Below, in pieces: positions 36,376 to 42,904 of a stretch of DNA of 42,904 nucleotides. The translations under genes and the position numbers were made by a program. The stretch spans positions 1 to 42,904 of the forward strand of contig NZ_JAQBNR010000066.1 in the NCBI RefSeq assembly GCF_028288465.1, written 5' to 3'. The stretch is from Ferruginibacter sp. (GTDB lineage Bacteria > Bacteroidota > Bacteroidia > Chitinophagales > Chitinophagaceae). Numbering within the stretch: the stretch's first letter is position 1; the number at the start of each line of letters is the position of its first letter. The notes below the pieces were generated by a model. The model was not told the origin of the DNA. It searched no databases and worked only from the letters and a program-made list of their open reading frames with translations.

Positions 36376-36958
36376 GTGATTTAGTTTTTGGAGTGTCTGA
36401 TTTTAGGTTTAAAACATAAATGAAAATGAGGCACATAATAACAAGAAAGGCTGTCGCATATACATACTCTTCATTTTGAATAAAAAAAGTGAATAAAGAT
36501 GCTTTTCTTAAGACTACAACACTACCTTCATTTTCAGACAATGAGAGAAAAGGTATTTTAACTTGTCCTTTTATAGTAAAGCACAAATGGTATTCTTCTT
36601 TTGGATTAAAATTCGGTATTGTGTAGGTAGAGGTGAAAAGCGAAATATTGGGTTTTAATTGGAATTGGGCTGCAGGTGGAATTGCCTCAAGTCTACCATC
36701 AATAAAATGGCTCTTTTCATAGTCGTTTGGATCAAACTGTACGAGAAAGATAAGGTTTGAAAACTGTTTGTTGTTCGACAAATTAACCAAACGGTAATAA
36801 GCTAAAGTCGTGTCGGCATGTGTTTTTTTAACTAATTTATATTCGATAGTTGGTGAAGAAGTAACAGTGTTTGATAATTTCATAAATGCGCCCCCGGCCA
36901 GCGTGAAAAGCAAGGTCAAAAGAAATGGTAATTCTTTTAACATTAAAAAACTTTTCAT
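36356..36958 (-). CDS. Hypothetical bitopic membrane protein in the mini-RHS operon
   Basis: A 200-residue protein with an N-terminal hydrophobic segment (about 8-27), a ~125-residue beta-rich extracytoplasmic domain (YKLVKKTHADTTLAYYRLV, then ...EEYHLCFTIKGQVKIP) and a C-terminal membrane helix (about 166-186, ATAFLVIMCLIFIYVL) with a Lys-rich tail. No named domain is recognised. First gene of the three-gene unit; its start is ATG 36958, with ATG 36943 possible. The layout suits an envelope anchor for the two exported partners. Confidence 0.65.
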   Translation of the reverse strand: MKSFLMLKELPFLLTLLFTLAGGAFMKLSNTVTSSPTIEYKLVKKTHADTTLAYYRLVNLSNNKQFSNLIFLVQFDPNDYEKSHFIDGRLEAIPPAAQFQLKPNISLFTSTYTIPNFNPKEEYHLCFTIKGQVKIPFLSLSENEGSVVVLRKASLFTFFIQNEEYVYATAFLVIMCLIFIYVLNLKSDTPKTKSHVSRAA

Positions 36959-37095
36959 TAGTCAAATGGTTGAATAGATATTAAATATATTATCTCACTA
37001 ATATAAGAAATTATAGAGAAAAACAATAAAATAAAAATTGGGGTTTATAACCTTTTAAGCTTCTTTAATTAATTAACATTCTCTCTCTCTCTCTT

Positions 37096-37263
37096 CCCCC
37101 ATTGGTGCAAGCATCTCTTCAAACAGTTGAACTCTTGCATTTGGCGCGAGGGTGTAGCGTTGGCAATTTGCGCCGGCTATCCTTGTGCCGTTGCAGGCGC
37201 TGCAAAGTAACACTTCCCAATAATTAACAGGCTTACTATTTTGTTTGCGCTGCTTTTATGATT
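37096..37263 (+). repeat. Dispersed repeat (family A), left arm plus centre
   Basis: It runs from CCCCCATTGGTGCAAGCATC through the centre TGCAAAGTAACACTTCCCAA to TTTTGTTTGCGCTGC. It is nearly identical to the left two thirds of the 32641 copy and is directly followed by a second left arm at 37264. A short CT microsatellite (about 37080-37095) precedes it. Confidence 0.8.
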
Positions 37264-37745
37264 GCCCCCCATTGGTGCAAGCATCTCTTCAAACAGTTGA
37301 ACGCTTGCATTTAGCGCAAGGGTGTAGCGTTGGCAATGTGCGTCGGCTATCCTTGTGCCCCGATGGCTCTTCAAATTAACTTTTCGCTAACAAAACTCAG
37401 CCAATTTTATAATGCCATCATTTTTTGCAAAATGTTTTGCGCTGCTGTATACCCATTGTTCCGCTTCGTAAACAAACCCGCATACCACAGGATTACCTTT
37501 ACAGCAACGTCTCTCTCAGTGCATTTGATGCATAGCCGAGGACGTTGCGCCGGCCTGAGTATTTTTCGTTGCTCCGTAGTACACAACGTCCCTGGCTAAC
37601 ACACTGGCTCGGGAGGAGACGTTGCTGGGAAGGTTTATTGTTAACGCATTTGTTGTTTGGCACAAGGATAGCAAACGTTTCTGCCCCCCCTACGCCACTC
37701 CGCCAACGCAGACTTCACTCCAGTAGAACGTTTGGACCAACAGGA
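37264..37745 (+). repeat. Dispersed repeat (family A), copy with alternative centre, interrupted by a small insertion
   Basis: 37264-37494 matches 38399-38629 with about ten differences in 231 bp (left arm plus a second type of centre containing TTTTCGCTAACAAAACTCAG). The right arm is at about 37632-37745 (GCATTTGTTGTTTGGCACAA ... GTAGAACGTTTGGACCAACA). Between centre and right arm sits a 126-bp inserted element (37502-37627). Together with 37096-37263 this fills the ~790-bp gap between the RHS operon and the small secreted peptide gene; no gene was found inside. Confidence 0.75.
37502..37627. mobile_element. MITE-like insertion with 12-bp perfect terminal inverted repeats
   Basis: CAGCAACGTCTC (37502-37513) and its exact complement GAGACGTTGCTG (37616-37627) bound a 126-bp non-coding segment lying inside a family A repeat. 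Similarity between the ends extends a few bases outward (ACCTT on each end). The 38399 copy of the host repeat lacks it. A diverged copy of its right half is at about 41802-41866. Confidence 0.6.
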
Positions 37746-37752
37746 GGTAGTA

Positions 37753-37956
37753 TTAATACCTTTTGTGTCTGCCATATGTATTTGATGTTCTAGGATTCAC
37801 ATAATGACTACCACGATTATGAGAACCATATCCGCCTGAATAATGACCTCCGTGGCTTGTCGTGTGGTGTCCACCTCCATAATACGGGTGACGAGTTTGC
37901 CCAAAACTTATTGAAGTAATAAGTCCAAAAATAAAAATTAGAATTAAACTTTTCAT
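37753..37956 (-). CDS. Small secreted His/Gly-rich peptide
   Basis: A 67-residue precursor with a signal peptide (KSLILIFIFGLITSISFGQ, cleavage after residue ~20). The mature peptide has about ten His residues among Gly, Ser and Tyr (YYGGGHHTTSHGGHYSGG) and a basic end RTSNTYGRHKRY. Similar short His/Gly-rich secreted peptides are seen in Bacteroidota. Metal binding is a reasonable guess from composition; no function is proven. It lies immediately after a family A right arm, only 8 bp away. Confidence 0.65.
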   Translation of the reverse strand: MKSLILIFIFGLITSISFGQTRHPYYGGGHHTTSHGGHYSGGYGSHNRGSHYVNPRTSNTYGRHKRY

Positions 37957-38024
37957 ATTGCCTTTATTTAATTTTGCTTACTCTATTCAGTTTTCGGCTT
38001 ACCTGTTTATAATAGTCGTGAAAT

Positions 38025-38336
38025 TTATTTCTCAATTTCCACAGGTATAGTTCCATGGGTGCTATGCCCTCCAACTTCTTCGATATTGATAGGAACCTTG
38101 CCTAAAGTATTTATTCCACCCACTTCTTCAATGTTTACATCCATTGTTGAGTTTATCACTTTAACATTTATTGAACCGTCTTCATTAAGAGGAACCGAAA
38201 TGTATTTTCTTTCATTTAAAGATGGTTTGTCAGAGGCATATGATTTTGGTAGTAACCCTGAAATTGCTAATGTGATTAATACAAGACAGACAGCAATGAT
38301 TGTGAGAACTCCATTTAAATATTTTATACTTTTCAT
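38025..38336 (-). CDS. Small membrane-anchored or exported protein with a duplicated NIEEVGG motif
   Basis: A 103-residue protein with one N-terminal hydrophobic helix (about 9-30) that may be an uncleaved anchor or a signal peptide (cleavage near SYA). The mature part begins KYISVPLNEDGSINVKV. It then has two copies of NIEEVGG (68-74 and 84-90), 16 residues apart, each followed by a G/K..PI/V strand. It resembles short Bacteroidota proteins of unknown role. It is 68 bp upstream of the His/Gly-rich peptide gene on the same strand, so the two may share a transcript. Confidence 0.65.
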   Translation of the reverse strand: MKSIKYLNGVLTIIAVCLVLITLAISGLLPKSYASDKPSLNERKYISVPLNEDGSINVKVINSTMDVNIEEVGGINTLGKVPINIEEVGGHSTHGTIPVEIEK

Positions 38337-38398
38337 TTTTGTAAGTTTAAATTTATTTTAGAATTTAGTTGAGGTCAAATTGCCCTTGTTTGTGCAAT

Positions 38399-38853
38399 GC
38401 CCCCCATTGGTGCAAGCATCTCTTCAAACAGTTGAACGCTTGCATTTGGCGCAAGGGTGTAGCGTTGGCTATATGCGTCGGCTATCCTTGTTCCCCGAAG
38501 GCTCTTTAAACTAACTTTTCGCTAACAAAACTCAGACAATTTTATAATGCCATCATTTTTTGCAAAATGTTTTGCGCTGCTCTATACCCATTGTTCAGCT
38601 TCGTAAACAAACCCGCATACCACAGGATTTTGATGAATGTAAAATACGATTTCTGCAAACATTGCCCGGTCTACTATTTCAATTGGCTTGTTATGTTGCT
38701 GCCAGAATGTTACGTTAGATGGTACGCTAAATACTTGTTAGCTCTTTTTGTTGTCTGGCACAAGCATGGCCTACTCACAATACCTTTGCTACCAAGCTTG
38801 CGCCAATGCAAAAGCCCGCTGATTTGGAAGAGTGCGCTTGGACCAAATGGGGG
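38399..38853 (+). repeat. Dispersed repeat (family A), most complete copy
   Basis: The left arm and second-type centre (38399-38629) match 37264-37494, and the right arm (38709-38853) matches 33671-33815, each at roughly 96% identity. Between them are 79 bp found in no other copy. The whole 755-bp gap 38337-39091 contains no convincing gene; the + strand frame crossing it is repeat sequence. Confidence 0.8.
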
Positions 38854-39091
38854 ATATGAAAATCGTCTTCCTCGTTGTACTCTTTTTATTTGTCATTTTT
38901 ATGTCGTTCTGTTCATGGTGAAGTGTTTCTATAGGTTACGCCTAAGGTTCCAGGGCTTAGCGCAGTTGGGGACGGCTCAACGATATTACACCCACTATGG
39001 ACGCAGAGAAACGAAGTTGAAAAAAGGAAACCGACGAACTCAATTCATCAGCTTCCATTTGATAAAACCAATCCTATGCTAGCATAAAATT

Positions 39092-39265
39092 TTAGTTGTC
39101 ACTCTTGCTGATATCGCCAGACTTTTCCCCTTTCTCTATTCTGTCAGTAGGAAACCTAGGCATTTCGGGAATATCATTTAGCTCAACTCTCCCTGTTGGA
39201 AACTGTGGCACCACTGGCTTTTCAGGAGTTGGTGTTGTGCCTGAATTGTCATTGTCATTACTCAT
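39092..39265 (-). CDS. 57-residue proline-rich acidic protein coupled to the upstream membrane protein gene
   Basis: On the - strand ATG 39265 opens a 57-codon frame ending at TAA 39092. The protein starts with an Asn/Asp-rich segment, then TTPTPEKPVVPQFPTGR and VELNDIPEMPRFPTDR, ending in a charged tail. Two similar PxFPTxR units (PQFPTGR and PRFPTDR) are visible. The start codon overlaps the stop of the 175-aa gene in an ATGA arrangement, strong evidence of translational coupling. No signal peptide or helix; it looks disordered. Probably an adaptor or partner of the membrane protein. Confidence 0.65.
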   Translation of the reverse strand: MSNDNDNSGTTPTPEKPVVPQFPTGRVELNDIPEMPRFPTDRIEKGEKSGDISKSDN

Positions 39266-39789
39266 GCTGTTAAATATTTAAGTGTGATTATTAAAAATTC
39301 GAATCCAGTTAAAACTAAAGTTATTATAATAAAAGTTTTAGCTCTGTGCAGATCAAAACTCCGCTTGTCATTAAACACAATGTGGTCGTCAGTATATTGT
39401 GTCAGCTTATTAATAATAATTGCCTCAAAATTTAGTTTTTTTGTTTCGTCAACTTGAGCATTGTATTTTGGAATTTCAATGAGTTCAAAATTTCTAATTT
39501 CAGTTGTAAGCCCCAAGTTTCCATAACCAAATCCTTTGAACAAATTATTGTAAGAACGTATTAAATAAAATATACTAACTAAAAATGAAACCAGTAGTAA
39601 TGTTAATAAAATGGATGAGCATACAACTATATATTTCTGTTGAATAGTTACCTCTTTGCCTATTAAATATGAATTCGCAGCGACCAAAATTGTCAAAATT
39701 GTGATGGGCAAATTAATTGCAGCATCCAAATCCTTGCGTCGATTTAGCTCTCTGTCATAAAGGCTTTTATAAAATTGATAACTGTCCAT
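39262..39789 (-). CDS. Hypothetical three-helix membrane protein
   Basis: A 175-residue protein. A charged helical N-terminus (YQFYKSLYDRELNRRKDLDA) is followed by membrane helices at about 26-44, 53-79 and 150-172, with a ~70-residue cytosolic loop between helices 2 and 3. The layout of a short amphipathic helix plus membrane helices and cytosolic segment resembles small membrane effectors of the SLATT/Pycsar type, but I cannot assign it to a family. No nucleotide cyclase or nuclease gene is next to it. It is coupled to the 57-aa proline-rich gene through an ATGA overlap. Function unknown. Confidence 0.65.
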   Translation of the reverse strand: MDSYQFYKSLYDRELNRRKDLDAAINLPITILTILVAANSYLIGKEVTIQQKYIVVCSSILLTLLLVSFLVSIFYLIRSYNNLFKGFGYGNLGLTTEIRNFELIEIPKYNAQVDETKKLNFEAIIINKLTQYTDDHIVFNDKRSFDLHRAKTFIIITLVLTGFEFLIITLKYLTA

Positions 39790-39927
39790 AAACGGTGCTT
39801 CTATTTCTGTTTGTAAAGGCTAACATTATCGCTATTGATGTATTTTTGCCCGTTCATTGTTTTAATCTGGCTAAAGTAGAATTAATGCTTTTTACCGTCC
39901 CTACCCTGCGCCAACGAGGCGAAGGGA

Positions 39928-40227
39928 CTAACTTTTAAAGTGTTGAAATAATTTGCTTTCAATTTCTTTTTTAATTTTCGATTCAAATAATAGAAATATC
40001 CACGGTAATGAAATGTCGAGCAGTACTAAATTTCTATCCACTTTTATCTGCCCATATATTTTTTGCCCTTTAGCTATAATTTCATATTTACATAAATCTC
40101 CTTGCCAATTTTCAGTAAATTTTGAATATTGGCCTTTGTATTCTAATAAACTCTTGGCAATTAAATCCTTTGATTTTAATATTGCATTATCGAGTGTAAG
40201 AAAATGATTGTATTTTATTGTCATCAC
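39928..40227 (-). CDS. Putative polyhydroxyalkanoic acid system family protein
   Basis: A 99-residue protein without signal or membrane segment. The C-terminal half (YGQIKVDRNLVLLDISLPW then a LFESKIKKEIESKL helix) resembles the PHA_gran_rgn family, where a G.i.v.....v.v.LPW strand is followed by a short amphipathic helix. Family members are small proteins of unclear role, first seen near PHA granule genes; no PHA genes are nearby here. ATG 40224 is an alternative start. It lies 29 bp after the coiled-coil membrane protein gene, so the two are probably co-transcribed. Confidence 0.5.
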   Translation of the reverse strand: MMTIKYNHFLTLDNAILKSKDLIAKSLLEYKGQYSKFTENWQGDLCKYEIIAKGQKIYGQIKVDRNLVLLDISLPWIFLLFESKIKKEIESKLFQHFKS

Positions 40228-40256
40228 TATTTTTTTCTCTGTAATTCTATTATTAC

Positions 40257-41714
40257 CTACTTCACTTCCTCGTCATCTAAAAAAGCTAAGCCTTCTGAAG
40301 CTTTCTTATCTTTTTCATGCAAAATTGATTTTGATTTTTTATCAATGGACTTTGTAAGTTTAGCAAACCCTGGAATTCTTGCAAGCTTATCTACAACATT
40401 AGCCAGTTTAACACTTTTATCTAAAGCATCCATTAGAGGATGATCAGATTTATTATAATCAGAAATTAGTTTGCCGGGATTTTCTGCGCTAACTTCTAAA
40501 ATATTGTACAACAATTTATTTCTCAAATCATTTGAAATCTCTACATTTTCGATATTATTAATTTGCTTTGATAACCCTTCAAAAGTTTTACTAAGCACTT
40601 CTTTGTGAGCATATTCTTCACTTAATCTTTTGGACAAATTCATTTTTCTGTTTGCAGAATAGGCGACCCACAAAACTGGAATGTATAAGGGTAATATAGA
40701 CAAGACAGCTCTAGGCATTCTATAAATAACCTCTTTTAGATCTTCTCCATGAAACAAGGAAAATATACTAATGGAAAAAGGAATTAGTGATATTGCTACC
40801 AAACCCCAAATGGCAGCATTGAAATTCTTGGAAATCCTTTTGCTTTCATCTATTTCTTCTTCCTTCTTTTTTGAATATGCATAACTTAGACCAGCGGTAA
40901 GTGCATTCGGCAAGAGTTCTTCAATTTTGTGTAAAACATCGCCAAATTCCTTTTTTCTATCTTCGATAGTATTTTTAAAAATAACTTCTTTTCTATTCTC
41001 AAAATCCAAATACTCTGATTCGATTCCGCTTTTCAATTCTGCAATATCTTTTGCGCTATTTGCAAAATCTGCTTTGAGTTTTATGTAAGTTTCTTCTAAT
41101 TCAGCTTTTTTTCCTGGAACTACTACCGGTTTATCTTCGGCATCTTGTTCAGTATATCCAATGATATCAAAATAAAGTTTGTCAATCTCGTTTTTCCTCG
41201 CCAAGATGGATTTATTTAATGTCTCAATTTTTGCAGCACTTTCATTCCCGTTTTTGAAAATCGTCTCTAGTGCATTTATTTTCTCCATTAAAGAGTCTAT
41301 ACCTTCATAGGCTACTTCTATTTCTGAAATTTCTTCATCAATTGTAACTTTCCTTTTAGTTAAATCATCATAGGTGCTACTAAGCAAGTCAGAAACTTCC
41401 TTTGAGTGAATATTACTTTCTTGAATTTGTTTATGCAGCTCTATGGAACGGCTAGCAAGGTTAGAAACCTCATCTACATGTGCTCTAATTTCTCCTAAAG
41501 ATTCGAACGCTGCATTTTTGGATTCTTCTGCCCTATTTCGATACTCGGAAGTTTTTTTTGAAGCCTGCATTGCTTCTTTTTCTAAATCAGAAGGGCGCTT
41601 ATTAATTTCTTCCTCAAGGGAAAGAATCTTTGACCAAATTTTTCTTCTTTCTTCTTCTAAATATTCCAATTGTTTTTTTTCATCTCTCATCTTAAATGAT
41701 TTTATCGGATTCAA
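40257..41714 (-). CDS. Coiled-coil protein with two membrane helices
   Basis: A 485-residue protein. Residues ~10-265 are almost entirely heptad-rich coiled coil (Glu/Lys/Ser-rich). ELLPNALTAGLSYAYSKKKEE (266-286) looks like a conserved motif that I associate with uncharacterised membrane-attached coiled-coil proteins. Helices at about 300-321 and 333-353 form a membrane hairpin, and a ~130-residue cytosolic tail follows. No enzymatic motif is visible. It is probably a structural or sensing protein projecting a long rod from the inner membrane. ATG 41690 (MRDEKKQ) is an alternative start. Likely in one unit with the 99-aa gene downstream. Confidence 0.7.
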   Translation of the reverse strand: MNPIKSFKMRDEKKQLEYLEEERRKIWSKILSLEEEINKRPSDLEKEAMQASKKTSEYRNRAEESKNAAFESLGEIRAHVDEVSNLASRSIELHKQIQESNIHSKEVSDLLSSTYDDLTKRKVTIDEEISEIEVAYEGIDSLMEKINALETIFKNGNESAAKIETLNKSILARKNEIDKLYFDIIGYTEQDAEDKPVVVPGKKAELEETYIKLKADFANSAKDIAELKSGIESEYLDFENRKEVIFKNTIEDRKKEFGDVLHKIEELLPNALTAGLSYAYSKKKEEEIDESKRISKNFNAAIWGLVAISLIPFSISIFSLFHGEDLKEVIYRMPRAVLSILPLYIPVLWVAYSANRKMNLSKRLSEEYAHKEVLSKTFEGLSKQINNIENVEISNDLRNKLLYNILEVSAENPGKLISDYNKSDHPLMDALDKSVKLANVVDKLARIPGFAKLTKSIDKKSKSILHEKDKKASEGLAFLDDEEVK

Positions 41715-41801
41715 TTTGTGTAGTTCGAGAAAATTTATAAATAGACAATAAGACCTGTAATGTCACTAATCGTGAAAATTTATAAGAGGCGCTATACTTG
41801 T

Positions 41802-41866
41802 CGTTCCGTTGTATGGCAAGTCCGTGGCTAACGCATTGGCTCGGAAGAAGTCGTCGCTGGGAATGC
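41802..41866 (+). repeat. Diverged right half of the 37502-37627 MITE-like element
   Basis: GGCTAACGCATTGGCTCGGA and the following AGAAGTCGTCGCTGGGAATG match 37581-37632 (GGCTAACACACTGGCTCGGG and on) with a few substitutions. No matching left end was found upstream, so this appears to be a degraded partial copy. Confidence 0.5.
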
Positions 41867-42136
41867 ACGAAAATTGAGCACGCAGGCCACAAACGGGCGG
41901 TGATATTCATCATCATGGAAAAGCTATTTAGGGTTAAAAATTAATCGCTGGGATATAAGAAGTAAGTGGTGAACAATGTACACTAAAAACCAACACCAAA
42001 ATAAAACTTTACGTAAACGTGCCTTTTATTTTGGTAAACGCACAACCGCTATGATAAAAGCCCCTCAACGGTATGCCGTACAAGAGGGCGATGCAACGAT
42101 GTTGCCCGATGCCTTTATGTTTGGACAATACTGTAT

Positions 42137-42519
42137 TTAAAACTTCGGGATACGGCAAGGATGGCCGTTGTACTTCAGCCAACGTTCCGCGTATGCTATA
42201 TGTGCTGTTCTTGCTGATTGTGGCGTTGCTTCTGCTTGTTGAAGATTTTCTTTTGCCGCTATTGACCTTTCGTGTGCTGCTACCAGGTAGGCTTCTGCTG
42301 CTTTTGCGGTTTCTTTTGCCGCTATTGCCCATCCCTTTGCTGCATGTAAGGCTGCTCTTGCTGCTATTGCGCCTGTTTGCGCTGCTATGATGGCTTTTTC
42401 GGAGCTACCGGGCTTACATCCGTTGCTAACCGGCTTTCGTTTACTGCTTTTGTGGCATCTTCCGGCGCTTTATTGGGGTTGTTTGTTGCATCGGGAACCG
42501 TTTTTTTTGTATTATGGTT
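42137..42519 (-). pseudogene. Ala-rich protein gene remnant broken by a frameshift
   Basis: On the - strand 42519-42385 is open (NNPNKAPEDATKAVNESR, then SPVAPKK and a stop). One base shifted at the AAAAA run near 42395, the frame continues as an Ala-rich helical sequence (IIAAQTGAIAARAALHAAKG; WAIAAKETAKAAEAYLVAAH) to a stop at 42137. Adding one A to that run would join both into a continuous ~125-codon frame with consistent coiled, Ala/Lys-rich character. No start codon is visible upstream, so it also lacks a 5' end. The rest of the 41715-42680 gap shows only the repeat at 41802 and nothing else I can name. Confidence 0.35.
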
Positions 42520-42680
42520 TCAGCCTCAGCCTGTTAGCAAAAAACGGGGGTAAATAAGGGTAAGCGCCGCTTGCGGCAAGGGTAAAACGTTACTTTGTTG
42601 AACAGGCAGCCAATAATTATTACCCACGGCCAGTTAATACGGCAACCCACAATTTGTGGCAAACGTAAAATTCAATTATT

Positions 42681-42904
42681 ATGAAGACTCAAAAAATCAA
42701 CATGAGTTTTTCGGCGTACAGCGATGCCGGGTTTGAGCAAAAGGCACAGGCCATACTGAGCAGTATGACGAACAACCCGGCCTTTCCTAACCCGGTACCT
42801 ACATTGCAGGAGGTAACCAATGCTGTGTCACAATACAGCGCCGACCTGGTGGCAGCAGCCTCACTTGACCGGACAGCCGTGGCCATGAAGAACAAAAGCC
42901 GCAC
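42681..42904 (+). CDS. Conserved Bacteroidota hypothetical protein, N-terminal part (3' end outside window)
   Basis: ATG 42681 opens a frame that stays open to the end of the window (74 codons). It contains AQAILSSMTNNPAFPNPVPT, then LQEVTNAVSQYSADLVAAAS and DRTAVAMKNKSR. This smtgN..FP.PvP.l..v..a...y pattern is familiar from uncharacterised Bacteroidota proteins of about 150-220 residues, some with a fibronectin type III-like C-terminus; nothing is known of their role. A small inverted repeat (CCACAA/TTGTGG) lies about 25 bp before the start. There is no signal peptide. Confidence 0.7.
   Translation, partial: MKTQKINMSFSAYSDAGFEQKAQAILSSMTNNPAFPNPVPTLQEVTNAVSQYSADLVAAASLDRTAVAMKNKSR

Noticed and set aside
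37080..37095. CT microsatellite as a phase-variation switch
   Set aside because: It lies in intergenic DNA, more than 120 bp upstream of the first codon of the RHS operon, with no promoter visible around it, so it is noted only as a simple repeat.
24622..38853. Classical integron cassette array
   Set aside because: No integrase gene is in the window, and the repeats lack clear GTTRRRY/RYYYAAC core pairs at fixed positions; only the cassette-like layout is retained as a finding.
38567..39082. 171-residue + strand frame
   Set aside because: Almost all of it is family A repeat sequence; similar frames appear at 33748 and 34520 for the same reason.
39880..39930. Possible right-arm fragment (CCTACCCTGCGCCAACGAGG)
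   Set aside because: About 20 bp resemble the arm of the 32641 copy, too little to call a repeat.
42009..42332. 107-residue - strand reading frame
   Set aside because: Ser/Arg-rich, no domain, and it is the out-of-phase reading of the Ala-rich remnant at 42137-42519.

Overview
The window looks like a chromosomal segment of a Bacteroidota bacterium, most likely a member of Chitinophagaceae. The basis is the moderate-to-low GC content, TAnnTTTG-type -7 promoter elements, lipoprotein signals, a GH43 glycosidase, HxlR/YceI and YcxB proteins, and short secreted peptides typical of that group. No rRNA, tRNA, CRISPR array, integrase or transposase gene was seen.

Region 1 (1-3466, + strand) holds the 3' end of a flavin amine oxidase with a clear intrinsic terminator, a small TMEM220-like membrane protein, a PAS sensor histidine kinase, and a stand-alone P-loop domain of the MnmH/SelU type without its rhodanese half.

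Region 2 (3456-19802, - strand) is the most striking part. It is a compact operon of five genes with gaps of 9-25 bp, encoding about 5,400 residues. Transcription order is a 384-aa protein with a caspase-like His-Gly...Cys pattern, a 1151-aa DUF6603-type beta-rich protein, a 1097-aa protein, a 2166-aa protein and a 622-aa protein. None has a recognisable signal peptide, and I know of no established function for the set. This is the best candidate for an undescribed multi-protein system.

Region 3 (20474-26374) has an exported alpha/beta hydrolase, a cyclic-nucleotide-binding/patatin fusion, a divergent yceI-hxlR pair with a tandem operator between them, and an exported serine hydrolase with a C-terminal TPR.

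Region 4 (about 24.6-42.7 kb) is accessory DNA. Short unrelated genes, almost all on the - strand, are separated by copies of a dispersed repeat made of two inverted arms of about 100 bp. The cargo includes a TPR fused to a rifampin ADP-ribosyltransferase, a GH43 glycosidase, a YcxB protein, a leucine-rich-repeat lipoprotein, two small gene pairs (one a frameshifted DUF4304-like gene), a mini-RHS operon, small secreted peptides, a three-helix membrane protein coupled to a 57-aa proline-rich protein, and a coiled-coil membrane protein. A second repeat family and a 126-bp MITE-like insertion nested in one repeat suggest repeated recombination here. The window ends inside a + strand gene.
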